Assembly (NCBI RefSeq): GCF_025506275.1
Contig: NZ_QYCP01000077.1
Location: forward strand, 1 to 64,000
DNA: 64,000 bases
Reading direction: 5' to 3'
From: Brevibacterium permense
Lineage (GTDB): Bacteria > Actinomycetota > Actinomycetes > Actinomycetales > Brevibacteriaceae
Position 1 is the stretch's first letter; each line of letters opens with the position of its first letter. The position numbers and the translations under genes are program-made. The notes under the pieces were generated by a model. The model was given only the letters and a program-made list of their open reading frames with translations, ran no database searches and was not told the DNA's origin. This document shows positions 8,263 to 16,492 of the stretch, in pieces.

Positions 8263-9210
8263 GTGGCCAATTACCAACCTCAAGAACTCGCCGACCACCT
8301 CAAGGACGGCCTCCTTTCCTTCCCCGCGACAGCATTCAACGCAGACCTGTCACTTGATGCCGACTCCTATTCCGATCACATCGCCTGGCAGTCGAGCTTC
8401 GACGTCGCAGGACTCTTCGCCGCTGGCGGAACCGGCGAGGGGTTCAGCCTCACTCCCCCGGAAGCGAAGCAGGTCGTGGGCTTGGCAGTTTCAAACTCAC
8501 GTACTGAAGTGCCGGTCCTTGCTTCGGCAGGGGGCGCGACTGCACACGCCGTGCAGAATGCTCTCGACGCCGAGGAAGCCGGAGCAGAAGGCCTTCTCGT
8601 CCTTCCTCCCTACCTCACTGAATGCAGCCAAGACGGCCTCTTCGAACACGTATCCGCCATCTGCAAAGCAACGAAGATCGGCATCATCGTCTACAACCGG
8701 GCAAATGCGATCTACTCGCCCGAGACCGTTGAACGCCTCGCCGACACCCATGAGAATTTCATCGGCTTCAAGGACGCCCTCGGCGACATCGAGCAGCTGA
8801 CGAAGGTCTACGCCCGCACCGGCGACCGCCTCTTCTACCTCGGCGGACTGCCGACCGCCGAAGTCTATGCACTGCCACTGCTGCAGCTGGGAATGAGCAC
8901 GTACTCATCCGCCATGTTCAACTTCGCACCCGAATTCGCCCTCGACTTCTACGATGCTGTGCGCAAACAGGACCGCGCCGCCGTGACAGAGAAGCTCAAC
9001 TCCTTCGTCCTTCCTTACTCGAAGATCCGCGAACGAGTGGCCGGCTACGGCGTCTCAATCGTCAAGGGCGGCCTCAAAGTCATCGGCCGCGACTGCGGGC
9101 CGGTCCGGCCACCCTTGCAGAACCTCACCGAGGCAGACCTGCAGGATCTTGAACAAGTTATGTCCGCTGCCGGCATCCGACTCGACCGCACCGCGTCCGC
9201 AGTCGCCTGA
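8263..9210 (+). CDS. kdgD: 5-dehydro-4-deoxyglucarate dehydratase-like (DHDPS superfamily)
   Basis: A 315-residue class I TIM-barrel lyase of the dihydrodipicolinate synthase superfamily. Characteristic segments are GLLSFPATAFNADL near the N-terminus, AGLFAAGGTGEGFSLTP with the substrate-binding GGTGEG at residues 55-60, Tyr144 in IIVYNRANA, and the Schiff-base Lys170 in IGFKDALGD. This pattern fits KdgD, which decarboxylates and dehydrates 5-dehydro-4-deoxy-D-glucarate to alpha-ketoglutarate semialdehyde. The dehydrogenase encoded next would oxidise that product. Translation starts at GTG 8263 after AAGGA. Pyrroline-4-hydroxy-2-carboxylate deaminase of hydroxyproline breakdown belongs to the same superfamily and also yields this semialdehyde, so it remains an alternative. 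Confidence 0.8.
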   Translation: MANYQPQELADHLKDGLLSFPATAFNADLSLDADSYSDHIAWQSSFDVAGLFAAGGTGEGFSLTPPEAKQVVGLAVSNSRTEVPVLASAGGATAHAVQNALDAEEAGAEGLLVLPPYLTECSQDGLFEHVSAICKATKIGIIVYNRANAIYSPETVERLADTHENFIGFKDALGDIEQLTKVYARTGDRLFYLGGLPTAEVYALPLLQLGMSTYSSAMFNFAPEFALDFYDAVRKQDRAAVTEKLNSFVLPYSKIRERVAGYGVSIVKGGLKVIGRDCGPVRPPLQNLTEADLQDLEQVMSAAGIRLDRTASAVA

Positions 9211-9319
9211 ACGGTCAGGACGCCACGAATCCGCGGCCGAGACAGCCACACCCACAGATCGGCGCCGATCGGCTTGAGCCGGTCGGCGCCGACATCGCTA
9301 TCAGGAACAGAGGTCACTC

Positions 9320-11479
9320 ATGACGACACAGCTCACTATCGCGACGACCGACTCGGACGTCGACACATCACTTTCCGGCACATCAATTGTCGCCGGCACG
9401 AAGACGCAGGGACAGGGGGAGACCAGCCGTGCAATCAATCCTGCGACGGACGAGACCTTAGATCCTGAATACACGCTGCTCACCGAGGAGCAGGTATCCG
9501 CAGCCATAGCCGAGGCCCGCGATGCCTTCCCTTCGTACCGCAGCACTTCGCCGGAGATCCGCGCAACCTTTCTCGAGAGCATCGCAGCCAATATCGAGTC
9601 TGACGCGCGGCGCATCGTCGACCGGGCCGTTCTGGAGACCGGACTTCCTGCGGGGCGCCTGAGTGGCGAGATCACCAGAACCTCCAACCAGCTGCGCCTG
9701 TTCGCATCAGTCGTCCGGCTTGGCGACGCCCACGGCGTGCGAATTGATCCCGCGCTTCCTGACCGCGCGCCCCTGCCGCGCCCCGATATTCGTCAGCGCA
9801 AGGTTCCTCTGGGTCCCGTCGCTGTCTTCGGCGCGAGCAACTTTCCCCTGGCTTTCTCAACGGCGGGCGGTGACACCGCTTCGGCACTTGCTGCCGGATG
9901 CCCAGTCATCGTCAAGGCCCATAATGCCCATCCCGGAACCAACGAACTGGTCGGTGCTGCCATCTCGCGTGCCGTTCGCGACAGCGGGCTCCACCTGGGT
10001 GTCTTTTCACTCGTCTATGGGGCTGGCTCCGAGGTCGGGCAGCAGCTAGCCACGGACCGGCGAATCACCGCCGTAGGATTCACCGGTTCCAGGGCTGCCG
10101 GACTGGCATTGTCGGCCGCAGCCGCGGCTCGACCCACACCGATCCCTATTTATGCCGAGATGAGTTCAATCAATCCCGTGTTCGTTCTGCCGGGAGCCAT
10201 TGACGATGACGTCACCGAGGTGGCCCAGGGCTTTTTCGGGGCAGTGACCGGTTCCTCCGGTCAGTTGTGCACCTCCCCTGGAGTTCTCTTCGTTCCCAAC
10301 AGCGACCGCGGAGACGCTCTGACGGCTCGTATCGCAGAGGAATTCAACACCGCGAAGGGCCAAACGATGCTCACTCCCTCCATAGCCGCAGCATGGCAGA
10401 GAGGAGTCGACCAGCTTTCAGCACAGCCGGACGTCTCACCTCTGGCACAGGGGTCGGATGGAGAAACGCTCAATGCGCCCGGGCCCTGCATGTTCACGAC
10501 CTCGATCCAGGACTTCGCATCGAACAAGGAACTGCAGAATGAGATCTTCGGGTCCGCTGCCCTCGTCGTGCGCTACGACTCGACCGATGAGCTGGAGCCT
10601 GTGGTGGCAGAGCTCGAAGGACAGCTGACTGCGACACTGCAGATGGGTGAACAGGACACCGAGGTAGCAGACGTGCTGGTGCGCGCACTGGAGCTCACCG
10701 TCGGACGGATCATCGTCAACGGTTGGCCGACAGGAGTCGATGTCGGCCATGCAATGATCCACGGTGGACCGTTTCCAGCGACGTCAGCTCCGCAGACCAC
10801 CTCGGTGGGTGCAACCGCGATCGACCGCTTCCTTCGCCCGGTCGCCTACCAGAACGTCCCGCAGGCAATGCTTCATCCGGTTCTCCAGGAAGCCAATCCT
10901 TGGGCAGTGGCCCGGATGCTCGACGGTCGATACTCTGCGGCACAGCGTGGCGGTGTCTCAGATGCTGCCTCCACGGCCGCCTCGACGAATTCCTTCGCAG
11001 ACGGCGTGCGTCACCGTCTCAACGCACTCGGGTTCGACCTTCACGAAGCCAACCCTGCCAGCTACAGCTACGAGACAGTGACCGTTGCCGGCGAATTGGC
11101 CTTCGTGTCCGGGCAGATCGCCAAACAGGGTGGAGGAGTACCGGTCCAGGGAGTCATCGGTGAAGACCTGAGCGTAGAGGACGGAATTGCGGCAGCTCAG
11201 CTGTGCGCGGTGAATCTCATTGCCCAGTTGGAAACGAACCTCGGTCTCGACAATGTCGAGAGCATCGCCAAGCTCAACGTCTATGTGGCCAGTCCGGCTG
11301 CCTTCAGCAAGCACCCCATCGTCGCTGAAGGAGCCTCCCAACTTCTTGTCGATGTTCTGGGAGACGCTGGTCGACACGCGCGCACTGCTTTGGGAGTTCC
11401 GCGACTGCCTGCGAACTCTCCGGTAGAGATCGAAGCAGTGATCAAGCTCAAGAGTTCAGGTGAACTCCGCCCCAACTGA
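9320..11479 (+). CDS. Alpha-ketoglutarate semialdehyde dehydrogenase fused to a RidA/YjgF domain
   Basis: A 719-residue two-domain protein. Residues about 35-537 are a complete aldehyde dehydrogenase with GASNFP (Asn174), the nucleotide-binding GFTGSR at 253-258, general base Glu280 in YAEMSS and nucleophile Cys317 in GSSGQLCTSPG. The segment YQNVPQAMLHPVLQEANPW near 510-528 closes the domain as in ketoglutarate-semialdehyde dehydrogenases. After a Ser/Ala-rich linker (538-560), residues about 565-711 form a RidA/YjgF domain with VSGQIAKQGG, a conserved Arg688 in RHARTALGV and VEIEAVIKL. RidA proteins hydrolyse reactive enamine/imine intermediates. The predicted reaction is NAD(P)-dependent oxidation of the semialdehyde to 2-oxoglutarate. 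I know of these two activities normally as separate proteins. A hairpin terminator follows. Confidence 0.85.
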   Translation: MTTQLTIATTDSDVDTSLSGTSIVAGTKTQGQGETSRAINPATDETLDPEYTLLTEEQVSAAIAEARDAFPSYRSTSPEIRATFLESIAANIESDARRIVDRAVLETGLPAGRLSGEITRTSNQLRLFASVVRLGDAHGVRIDPALPDRAPLPRPDIRQRKVPLGPVAVFGASNFPLAFSTAGGDTASALAAGCPVIVKAHNAHPGTNELVGAAISRAVRDSGLHLGVFSLVYGAGSEVGQQLATDRRITAVGFTGSRAAGLALSAAAAARPTPIPIYAEMSSINPVFVLPGAIDDDVTEVAQGFFGAVTGSSGQLCTSPGVLFVPNSDRGDALTARIAEEFNTAKGQTMLTPSIAAAWQRGVDQLSAQPDVSPLAQGSDGETLNAPGPCMFTTSIQDFASNKELQNEIFGSAALVVRYDSTDELEPVVAELEGQLTATLQMGEQDTEVADVLVRALELTVGRIIVNGWPTGVDVGHAMIHGGPFPATSAPQTTSVGATAIDRFLRPVAYQNVPQAMLHPVLQEANPWAVARMLDGRYSAAQRGGVSDAASTAASTNSFADGVRHRLNALGFDLHEANPASYSYETVTVAGELAFVSGQIAKQGGGVPVQGVIGEDLSVEDGIAAAQLCAVNLIAQLETNLGLDNVESIAKLNVYVASPAAFSKHPIVAEGASQLLVDVLGDAGRHARTALGVPRLPANSPVEIEAVIKLKSSGELRPN

Positions 11480-11509
11480 TCAGCTGCGAAGCTGACTACA
11501 TAAATTCAG

Positions 11510-11541
11510 AGCGGTCCGGTCGATTCCACGACCGGACCGCT
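11510..11541 (+). terminator. Hairpin terminator after the semialdehyde dehydrogenase gene
   Basis: A perfect 13-bp stem AGCGGTCCGGTCG pairs with CGACCGGACCGCT across a 6-base loop, followed by TCTC rather than a long T-run. It lies 31 bases past the stop codon. Confidence 0.75.
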
Positions 11542-11604
11542 TCTCAAATCCCTGATGACCAGAAAACAGCTGCATCTCACACTCCTGCAGTCTTCAATCT
11601 ACGC

Positions 11605-11645
11605 AACGGGGGCGGACATTCCCTTTCGAGAATGTCCGCCCCGTT
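11605..11645 (-). terminator. Hairpin terminator for the convergent M24 peptidase operon
   Basis: The inverted repeat GAATGTCCGCCCCGTT pairs with its near-complement (one extra G) across a short loop. It lies about 57 bases beyond the 3' end of the minus-strand operon, separate from the plus-strand hairpin at 11510-11541. Confidence 0.7.
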
Positions 11646-11701
11646 ACCTGCGAAGGAATGACTTTCCTACGGCAGACACGTGAAAGCAGAGCTTTCCTGC
11701 C

Positions 11702-13351
11702 TCAGCGTTTTGAGAGGATATAGGTTCGGTCCGCTCCGATATACCAGAGGTCCTCGGTGCCGATCGCCACATTGCCGTACCGCCACGGGATCTCCGCGGC
11801 GCCGAAAGACCCGACGCCCAAGACGTGCTTGTAGCCGGGACGCAGCTCATTGGCGAATGACTCCTGCTTGCCCATGAGGTGCCCGACATTGCGCTTGCGG
11901 TATTCCGTGTTGAAATCCACGTCTGCACCGAGCATGCCGATCTCGATCATTCTGCCGAGGTGGGGCGCCAAGTAGTCCAAGGTACCTTCATGGACGTCTT
12001 CGCACACGACTCCGGGGCGCAGTTGGCCGATGATTCCCTCACGGACCACGTCGAAGAAGAACTCATAAGCTTCTTTGGCGCCGTCGGTGCGCGGAAGCGA
12101 CCGTGCCATATCGGAGGTCGCAACAGTGATCCCGTCAAAGGTGATCCGCACACCGGCGTCGAGTTGGATGCACTTCGTGTCATCGTTGATCGGGAAATCG
12201 ACGGGCGGTCCGGGGAACAGCATTCTGTTCGAGGAGTGCAAGTTGGTGAAGTACGGTTCGATCGCAAAAGGAATCACGTTGTCCGTGCGAAATTCGACGA
12301 TCTTGTCCACGTAGCGCGAGTAGATGTCGAGCTCGGTGAACTCAAGCCCTGCGGCCAAGGACTCCTCTGCCCATTTCAGAGCCTCTTCGATGGCGAAGAC
12401 GCTGCATCTGGCAGCGACGATCTGGAATCCTAGGTCTTCGTGGTCACGAATGTCGCGCCAGTGACCGAGAGCGGTCGACAGCTCATTGAGGACGGCGCCT
12501 TCGGCTTCGAGTTCGAGCGCCAGACCGGTTGCGATCCACTCCTCCTCAACGCCGATCTGATCACCATGGGCCAGTGCCACAGCTGCCGCACCGAATCCTG
12601 CGAAGCGGCCGATCGGAGTGCCGGACACACCGTGCGCGGTCTCCGGAGCGAGAACATAGAGCTTCTCGTCCTGAATGGACCAAACCGCCAGTTGATCTTC
12701 GCTCTGCTGAGTTCCGACGACCTCGCTGAAGTTCGGCGGAGCAGAGATGATGACGGCGTCGAGACCGAGGTCCTTCGCCATCGATTGCAGAGCCGTATAG
12801 CGTGTATCGGTCTGCGACTGGATCTCCTTGTCCAGTCCGTCAAGGTGTTCGACGTCGGCGATGAGCCGCGTCGCAGTCTCCGCTCCGAGCTCACGCCAGC
12901 GAGAGAAGCGCTCAAGGACCTCTGCGGTGTCGATCTCATAGGCGACAACCGGAGTCGTCGGCTGCTTGTCGGCGACGACATCGAGGCTCTTCGACAACGT
13001 CGAGTAGTGCTTCATAACGACACCGGAGTCGAGACCAACCTGATCCCCTTCTGCGAGCTCCTCAACCAACGTCGAGAGTGATGCTGCGGCCGGTGTATCG
13101 GCAACAATTCGAGGATCGATCGTCACCCACGGCGCATAGAATCTCATCCGCTCCTTCGGCACCCCTGCGGACAGGGCGTTTCCCTGCTCCTGCTGGCGAA
13201 CAAGCAGCACCTCGCCGTCAGCCGTGTCGGCGATGATCGGCGCAACCAGGGGGCTCGAATCAAGGCGAATCGCAGAGAACAGAAGGCTCTTCTGGGCATC
13301 TAGTCCGAACGAATCTGCCAGACGCGTCTTGTTGGTTGTCAGTTTGATCAT
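11702..13351 (-). CDS. M24 (aminopeptidase P/creatinase-fold) metallopeptidase-like protein
   Basis: A 549-residue protein whose C-terminal half resembles the pita-bread M24 fold. Candidate metal ligands are in IQLDAGVR, ATSDMARSL and NVGHLMGKQ, with a late Glu in GTEDLWYIG. The ligand spacing is loose compared with classical Xaa-Pro peptidases, so the enzyme may act on a small amide, like creatinase or ectoine hydrolase. The first half is a creatinase-like N-terminal domain, longer than usual. The ATG at 13351 follows GGAA and starts a compact MIKLTTNKTRL N-terminus; a TTG at 13474 overlapping the previous stop would add 41 low-complexity residues. It is the last gene of the ABC transporter operon, which suggests that it processes the imported compound. 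Confidence 0.65.
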   Translation of the reverse strand: MIKLTTNKTRLADSFGLDAQKSLLFSAIRLDSSPLVAPIIADTADGEVLLVRQQEQGNALSAGVPKERMRFYAPWVTIDPRIVADTPAAASLSTLVEELAEGDQVGLDSGVVMKHYSTLSKSLDVVADKQPTTPVVAYEIDTAEVLERFSRWRELGAETATRLIADVEHLDGLDKEIQSQTDTRYTALQSMAKDLGLDAVIISAPPNFSEVVGTQQSEDQLAVWSIQDEKLYVLAPETAHGVSGTPIGRFAGFGAAAVALAHGDQIGVEEEWIATGLALELEAEGAVLNELSTALGHWRDIRDHEDLGFQIVAARCSVFAIEEALKWAEESLAAGLEFTELDIYSRYVDKIVEFRTDNVIPFAIEPYFTNLHSSNRMLFPGPPVDFPINDDTKCIQLDAGVRITFDGITVATSDMARSLPRTDGAKEAYEFFFDVVREGIIGQLRPGVVCEDVHEGTLDYLAPHLGRMIEIGMLGADVDFNTEYRKRNVGHLMGKQESFANELRPGYKHVLGVGSFGAAEIPWRYGNVAIGTEDLWYIGADRTYILSKR

Positions 13352-13470
13352 TGCGTTTCCAACTCCATATCTTCCTTGAGACGTGCTCGCCTCGTGCGGT
13401 GTGCCTTGGGTCGAAGGATCCCAGCCGGCCATCCCTGGCATGTGTTCGTCGGGCCAGACAAGCGGACCAC

Positions 13471-14250
13471 TCAACTGATTCCGGCGGTGACGCCGATGTG
13501 GGATTCGATCTCCGCCACATAGCTGGCGAAGTTCTCTGAGAATTTGTGCTCTTTTGCGCGGGGACGTTCGATGTCCACTTTGACGTCGGCGACGATCCGG
13601 CCCGGACGATCACCGACGACGACGACTCGATCTGCCAGCCATACAGCTTCGGAGATGCTGTGAGTGACGAAGAGGACGCTGCAGCCCGTGCGACGCCAGA
13701 TCCGCTGGATCTCGAAGTTCATCGAATCGCGTGTCATCGCGTCGAGCGCGCCGAATGGCTCATCCATGAGGAGGATCTCCGGCCGTGAAACCAACGCGCG
13801 GCAGATGGCGACGCGCTGCTGCATCCCGCCGCTGAGTTCGTAGGAATACCGGGTCGCCTTCTCTCCGAGTCCGACCATTTGCAGCAGCTCCATGGCGTGG
13901 TCCTTGGATTCCGATGTGACGGCGTCACGGAATTCCAAGGGCAGGAGGACATTGTCGAGATTATTCCGCCAGGGCAGAAGGACCGGGCTCTGGAACACCA
14001 TTCCGATGTCCTTGAGAGCGGCGCTGATCTCGCGTCCGCGGATGAGGATTTCGCCCTCAGAGGCTTCCTGCAGACCCGAGATCGTGTTGAGCAGCGTGGT
14101 CTTTCCGCTGCCGGACTGGCCGACGATAGAGACGAACTCCCCTGGGTTGACGTGGAAGTCGAGTCCCTTGAGGACGACGTTCTCCTGCCCGTCTCGCGAG
14201 GTGTAGGTCTTGCCGACGTTGTTGACTGAGATCGCATAGTCAGTGGTCAT
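13471..14250 (-). CDS. ABC transporter ATP-binding protein (SsuB/TauB/ThiZ type)
   Basis: A 259-residue ATPase with Walker A GQSGSGKTT near residue 45, Q-loop MVFQSPVLLPW, signature LSGGMQQR, Walker B ILLMDEP and D-loop GALDA, followed by the H-loop FVTHSISEA. The PWRNNLDNV pattern after the Q-loop is typical of nitrate/sulfonate/taurine-type importers. The ATG at 14250 has GGAG seven bases upstream. It lies 13 bp after the binding-protein gene and works with the permease encoded at 15304-16152. Confidence 0.88.
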   Translation of the reverse strand: MTTDYAISVNNVGKTYTSRDGQENVVLKGLDFHVNPGEFVSIVGQSGSGKTTLLNTISGLQEASEGEILIRGREISAALKDIGMVFQSPVLLPWRNNLDNVLLPLEFRDAVTSESKDHAMELLQMVGLGEKATRYSYELSGGMQQRVAICRALVSRPEILLMDEPFGALDAMTRDSMNFEIQRIWRRTGCSVLFVTHSISEAVWLADRVVVVGDRPGRIVADVKVDIERPRAKEHKFSENFASYVAEIESHIGVTAGIS

Positions 14251-14263
14251 GGTCGTACTCCAT

Positions 14264-15292
14264 TCACTTTGTAGGTGCCGCAACGTCTTCGTCATGGCGA
14301 ATCGGATCGATGTAGTCGTTCGTATAGATATCGTCGACGGTGAGGTCGGTCGAATTCTCGAGACCGAGGAAGTCAGTGGCCATACTCAGCATCTGCCCAA
14401 CTCCATCGTCGGTCATCACACCGAACTGGTCGTCTGACTTTCCGGTTGCCCAGTTCAATTCGCATTGCGACTTGAGCGCATAGATCACGGTCTCCGGTTC
14501 ATACCCTTGGACTTCCTTGGTGAAGTCTTCTGCAGTTTGCTCCGGGTGGTCGCAAGCCCAGAGAAAGCCTTTCTGCATAGCGCGGTTGAACCGCTCAACA
14601 CGCTCGGGATCATTCTTCAGGGACTCGTCCGAGACCACGATGCCGTTGCCGTAGAGGTCGATGCCGACGTCGGACCATTTGAGGATGTTCGCCTTCTCGC
14701 CGAGTGCCATCAGGGCCGGCTCGTCGGAGACATAGAGCGCGAGGTTCGCATCCCAACGGTCAGCCAGCAGACCAGGAATCTTCGATTCGCCAGTGGCATG
14801 GACGACATTGACGTCATCCTGCTTGAGGCCACTGCGTTCGAGCGCGAGCGGCCACATCGCCGTCATGGCACCGGCGCCCTCAGTCGCCACCGTCTTGCCC
14901 TTCATGTCCTCCCAGGTCTTGATGCCCGAGCTCTCGAGTGCGATAGTCGCATACGCCGAGCGGGCCTGAAGCAGGTTCACCTGCTTGACGTGAGCTCCTT
15001 TGCCCTGGCTGAGGATGGTCGCACCGAAATCGGCCCATCCGGCGTCCACTCTCCCGGTTTCGACGGAGGTCACGGTGTTCGTCGAACCGGAACCCGGCAT
15101 CAGCGAGACATCGAATCCCTCCTCTTCAAAGAACCCCTCGGCTTCAGCGGCGAAGAACGGTGCGTGCTTCGGCAGGTAGGCGACGTCGACCATGAGGTTG
15201 AAGTCATCGAGTCCGTCCTTTGGCGTGCATCCTGTCAGAGCGACGACAGACAGCAGGAGCGGCGCAACAAGCAGTTTCTTCAAGATGTGCAT
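14264..15292 (-). CDS. NMT1/SsuA-type ABC substrate-binding lipoprotein
   Basis: A 342-residue binding protein with a lipoprotein signal (hydrophobic LLVAPLLLSVVALTGC, lipobox Cys22). The mature domain begins with the NMT1-family theme: DVAYLPKHAPFFAAEAEGFF, then GSGSTNTVTSVETGRVDAGWAD. This superfamily binds thiamine precursors, riboflavin, sulfonates and similar small molecules, and the specificity cannot be read from sequence. The ATG at 15292 follows GAGGCGG. Association with enzymes that converge on alpha-ketoglutarate semialdehyde, through the shared promoter element, suggests a small carboxylate or amino-acid-like ligand; that is inference. Confidence 0.85.
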   Translation of the reverse strand: MHILKKLLVAPLLLSVVALTGCTPKDGLDDFNLMVDVAYLPKHAPFFAAEAEGFFEEEGFDVSLMPGSGSTNTVTSVETGRVDAGWADFGATILSQGKGAHVKQVNLLQARSAYATIALESSGIKTWEDMKGKTVATEGAGAMTAMWPLALERSGLKQDDVNVVHATGESKIPGLLADRWDANLALYVSDEPALMALGEKANILKWSDVGIDLYGNGIVVSDESLKNDPERVERFNRAMQKGFLWACDHPEQTAEDFTKEVQGYEPETVIYALKSQCELNWATGKSDDQFGVMTDDGVGQMLSMATDFLGLENSTDLTVDDIYTNDYIDPIRHDEDVAAPTK

Positions 15293-15303
15293 GGTTCCGC
15301 CTC

Positions 15304-16152
15304 TCACTTCGTGTAGTTCTTCCACGGCAGCAGCTTCTTCGAGATGAGGTCGATGATGAAGAAGAGAAGCAATGCGATCGCCGCGAGCACAATGAATGCC
15401 GCGAACATCGAGGGGAGGTCGACCTGAGAGTTCGCGAGAAGAATGACGTACCCGAGTCCTTTGGACCCAGCGATGAACTCACCGACCACGGCGCCGCCGA
15501 CGGCCAACGAGATCGAGATCTTCGCTCCCGTGAAGATCGAAGGAAGCGCATAGATGAAATCGATCTTCATCATCTTCTTCAGCTTCGAGGCACGGTTGAT
15601 GCGTGCAAGGTCCTGCAGCTCGTGCGGCACAGAGTTGAGCCCGTCGAATGTGTTGATGACGAGGGGGAAGAATGCGATGGCCATTGCCACGAAAGCCTTC
15701 GACTCGAAGCCGAAGCCGAACCAGACGATGAACAGCGGCGCAAGGGCGACCTTCGGAATCGTATCGATGGCGATGAGCGCCGGGTAGAGGAAGGGACGAA
15801 GGAAAGAAGCGTAATAGAGGAGTGCTCCACACAGAACGCCCAATGCTGTGCCGAGCGCAAAGCCTGCGAGACCTTCCTGCAAGGTAGTGAGAGCGTTGAC
15901 GGCGAAGTAACCGGGGTTCGTGAACAACTCCTCGAACGCCGAAATCGGACCGACGAGCAGATACTTCGGGAAGTCGAAGATGAAGACAGCCAACTCCCAG
16001 ATCGCGAACAATCCGACGAGCCCGACAACAGCTTTGATTCCCGCTGTGAATGACTCAGGCTTGAGCCGCGATGCAGTCGGCGGAGCTGCCGGCGCAGGGC
16101 CGGGCTCCACAGGTCGAACTGCATCGGTATCGATGCGTGGTGCTGTTGTCAT
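15304..16152 (-). CDS. ABC transporter permease (SsuC/TauC type)
   Basis: A 282-residue inner-membrane permease with about six membrane segments and the EAA-type loop in LNSVPHELQDLARINRASKLKKM, followed by VGGAVVGEFIAG near the end. The N-terminal 40 residues are Pro/Ala-rich and probably cytoplasmic. The ATG at 16152 has GGAGGG eight bases upstream; longer readings would pass through the palindromic repeat and the aldolase gene and are rejected. It is the first gene of the operon permease, binding protein, ATPase, M24 peptidase. Confidence 0.87.
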   Translation of the reverse strand: MTTAPRIDTDAVRPVEPGPAPAAPPTASRLKPESFTAGIKAVVGLVGLFAIWELAVFIFDFPKYLLVGPISAFEELFTNPGYFAVNALTTLQEGLAGFALGTALGVLCGALLYYASFLRPFLYPALIAIDTIPKVALAPLFIVWFGFGFESKAFVAMAIAFFPLVINTFDGLNSVPHELQDLARINRASKLKKMMKIDFIYALPSIFTGAKISISLAVGGAVVGEFIAGSKGLGYVILLANSQVDLPSMFAAFIVLAAIALLLFFIIDLISKKLLPWKNYTK

Positions 16153-16433
16153 TGGCGATCCCTCCATTGGGTTCTGGTCCATGAGCAGGTGTGGCATTGC
16201 ATTTGTGACGTGGAACAACTGTGATGCGTCCCAGTATTCGCGACTCAACGATGCCTGTCCAAGATTGTTTTCGCATGTTTCGATACCCTGAAGGAATTGC
16301 ATCAATGAATTTGTGCAAGCAGGAAAAACTCGAGAGTTGAATTGAGAAACGCCAGGATACTCGGCCTTCCCAAGAACATCCTGGCGCACCATGGCAACGT
16401 CGCGCGCAACGCGGACCCACCCACCGACTCGAA
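16153..16433. promoter_or_regulatory. Promoter region of the ABC transporter/M24 operon
   Basis: This 281-bp region holds no credible gene. With the palindromic repeat beside it, it makes a 340-bp gap between CDSs. It is AT-richer than its surroundings around 16260-16345, as expected for a promoter. The shared element lies at 16254-16266 (minus strand), and on that strand TTGGAC is followed 18 bases later by AATACT, a plausible -35/-10 pair. Confidence 0.5.
16254..16266 (-). promoter_or_regulatory. Shared promoter/operator element, copy B
   Basis: Read on the minus strand this is AATCTTGGACAGG, identical over 13 bases to 8193-8205, with flanking similarity (A-x-AATCTTGGACAGG-x-AT in both). 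It lies 102 bp upstream of the permease start. It ties the transporter operon to the dehydratase/dehydrogenase genes 8 kb away. Confidence 0.55.
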
Positions 16434-16489
16434 CTACCCGACGGCGGCCCAACAACCTCGCGCGAGGTTGCTGGGCCGCCGTCGGGTAG
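16434..16489. repeat. 56-bp palindromic repeat, copy 2
   Basis: The 28-bp arms differ at one position only (CCCAACAACC against CCCAGCAACC, still able to form a G-U pair in RNA). It starts four bases beyond the 3' end of the aldolase gene, whose TAA stop belongs to the TAATTGCTAC flank shared with copy 3. It probably acts as a hairpin terminator for the aldolase gene. Confidence 0.93.
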
Positions 16490-16492
16490 CAA

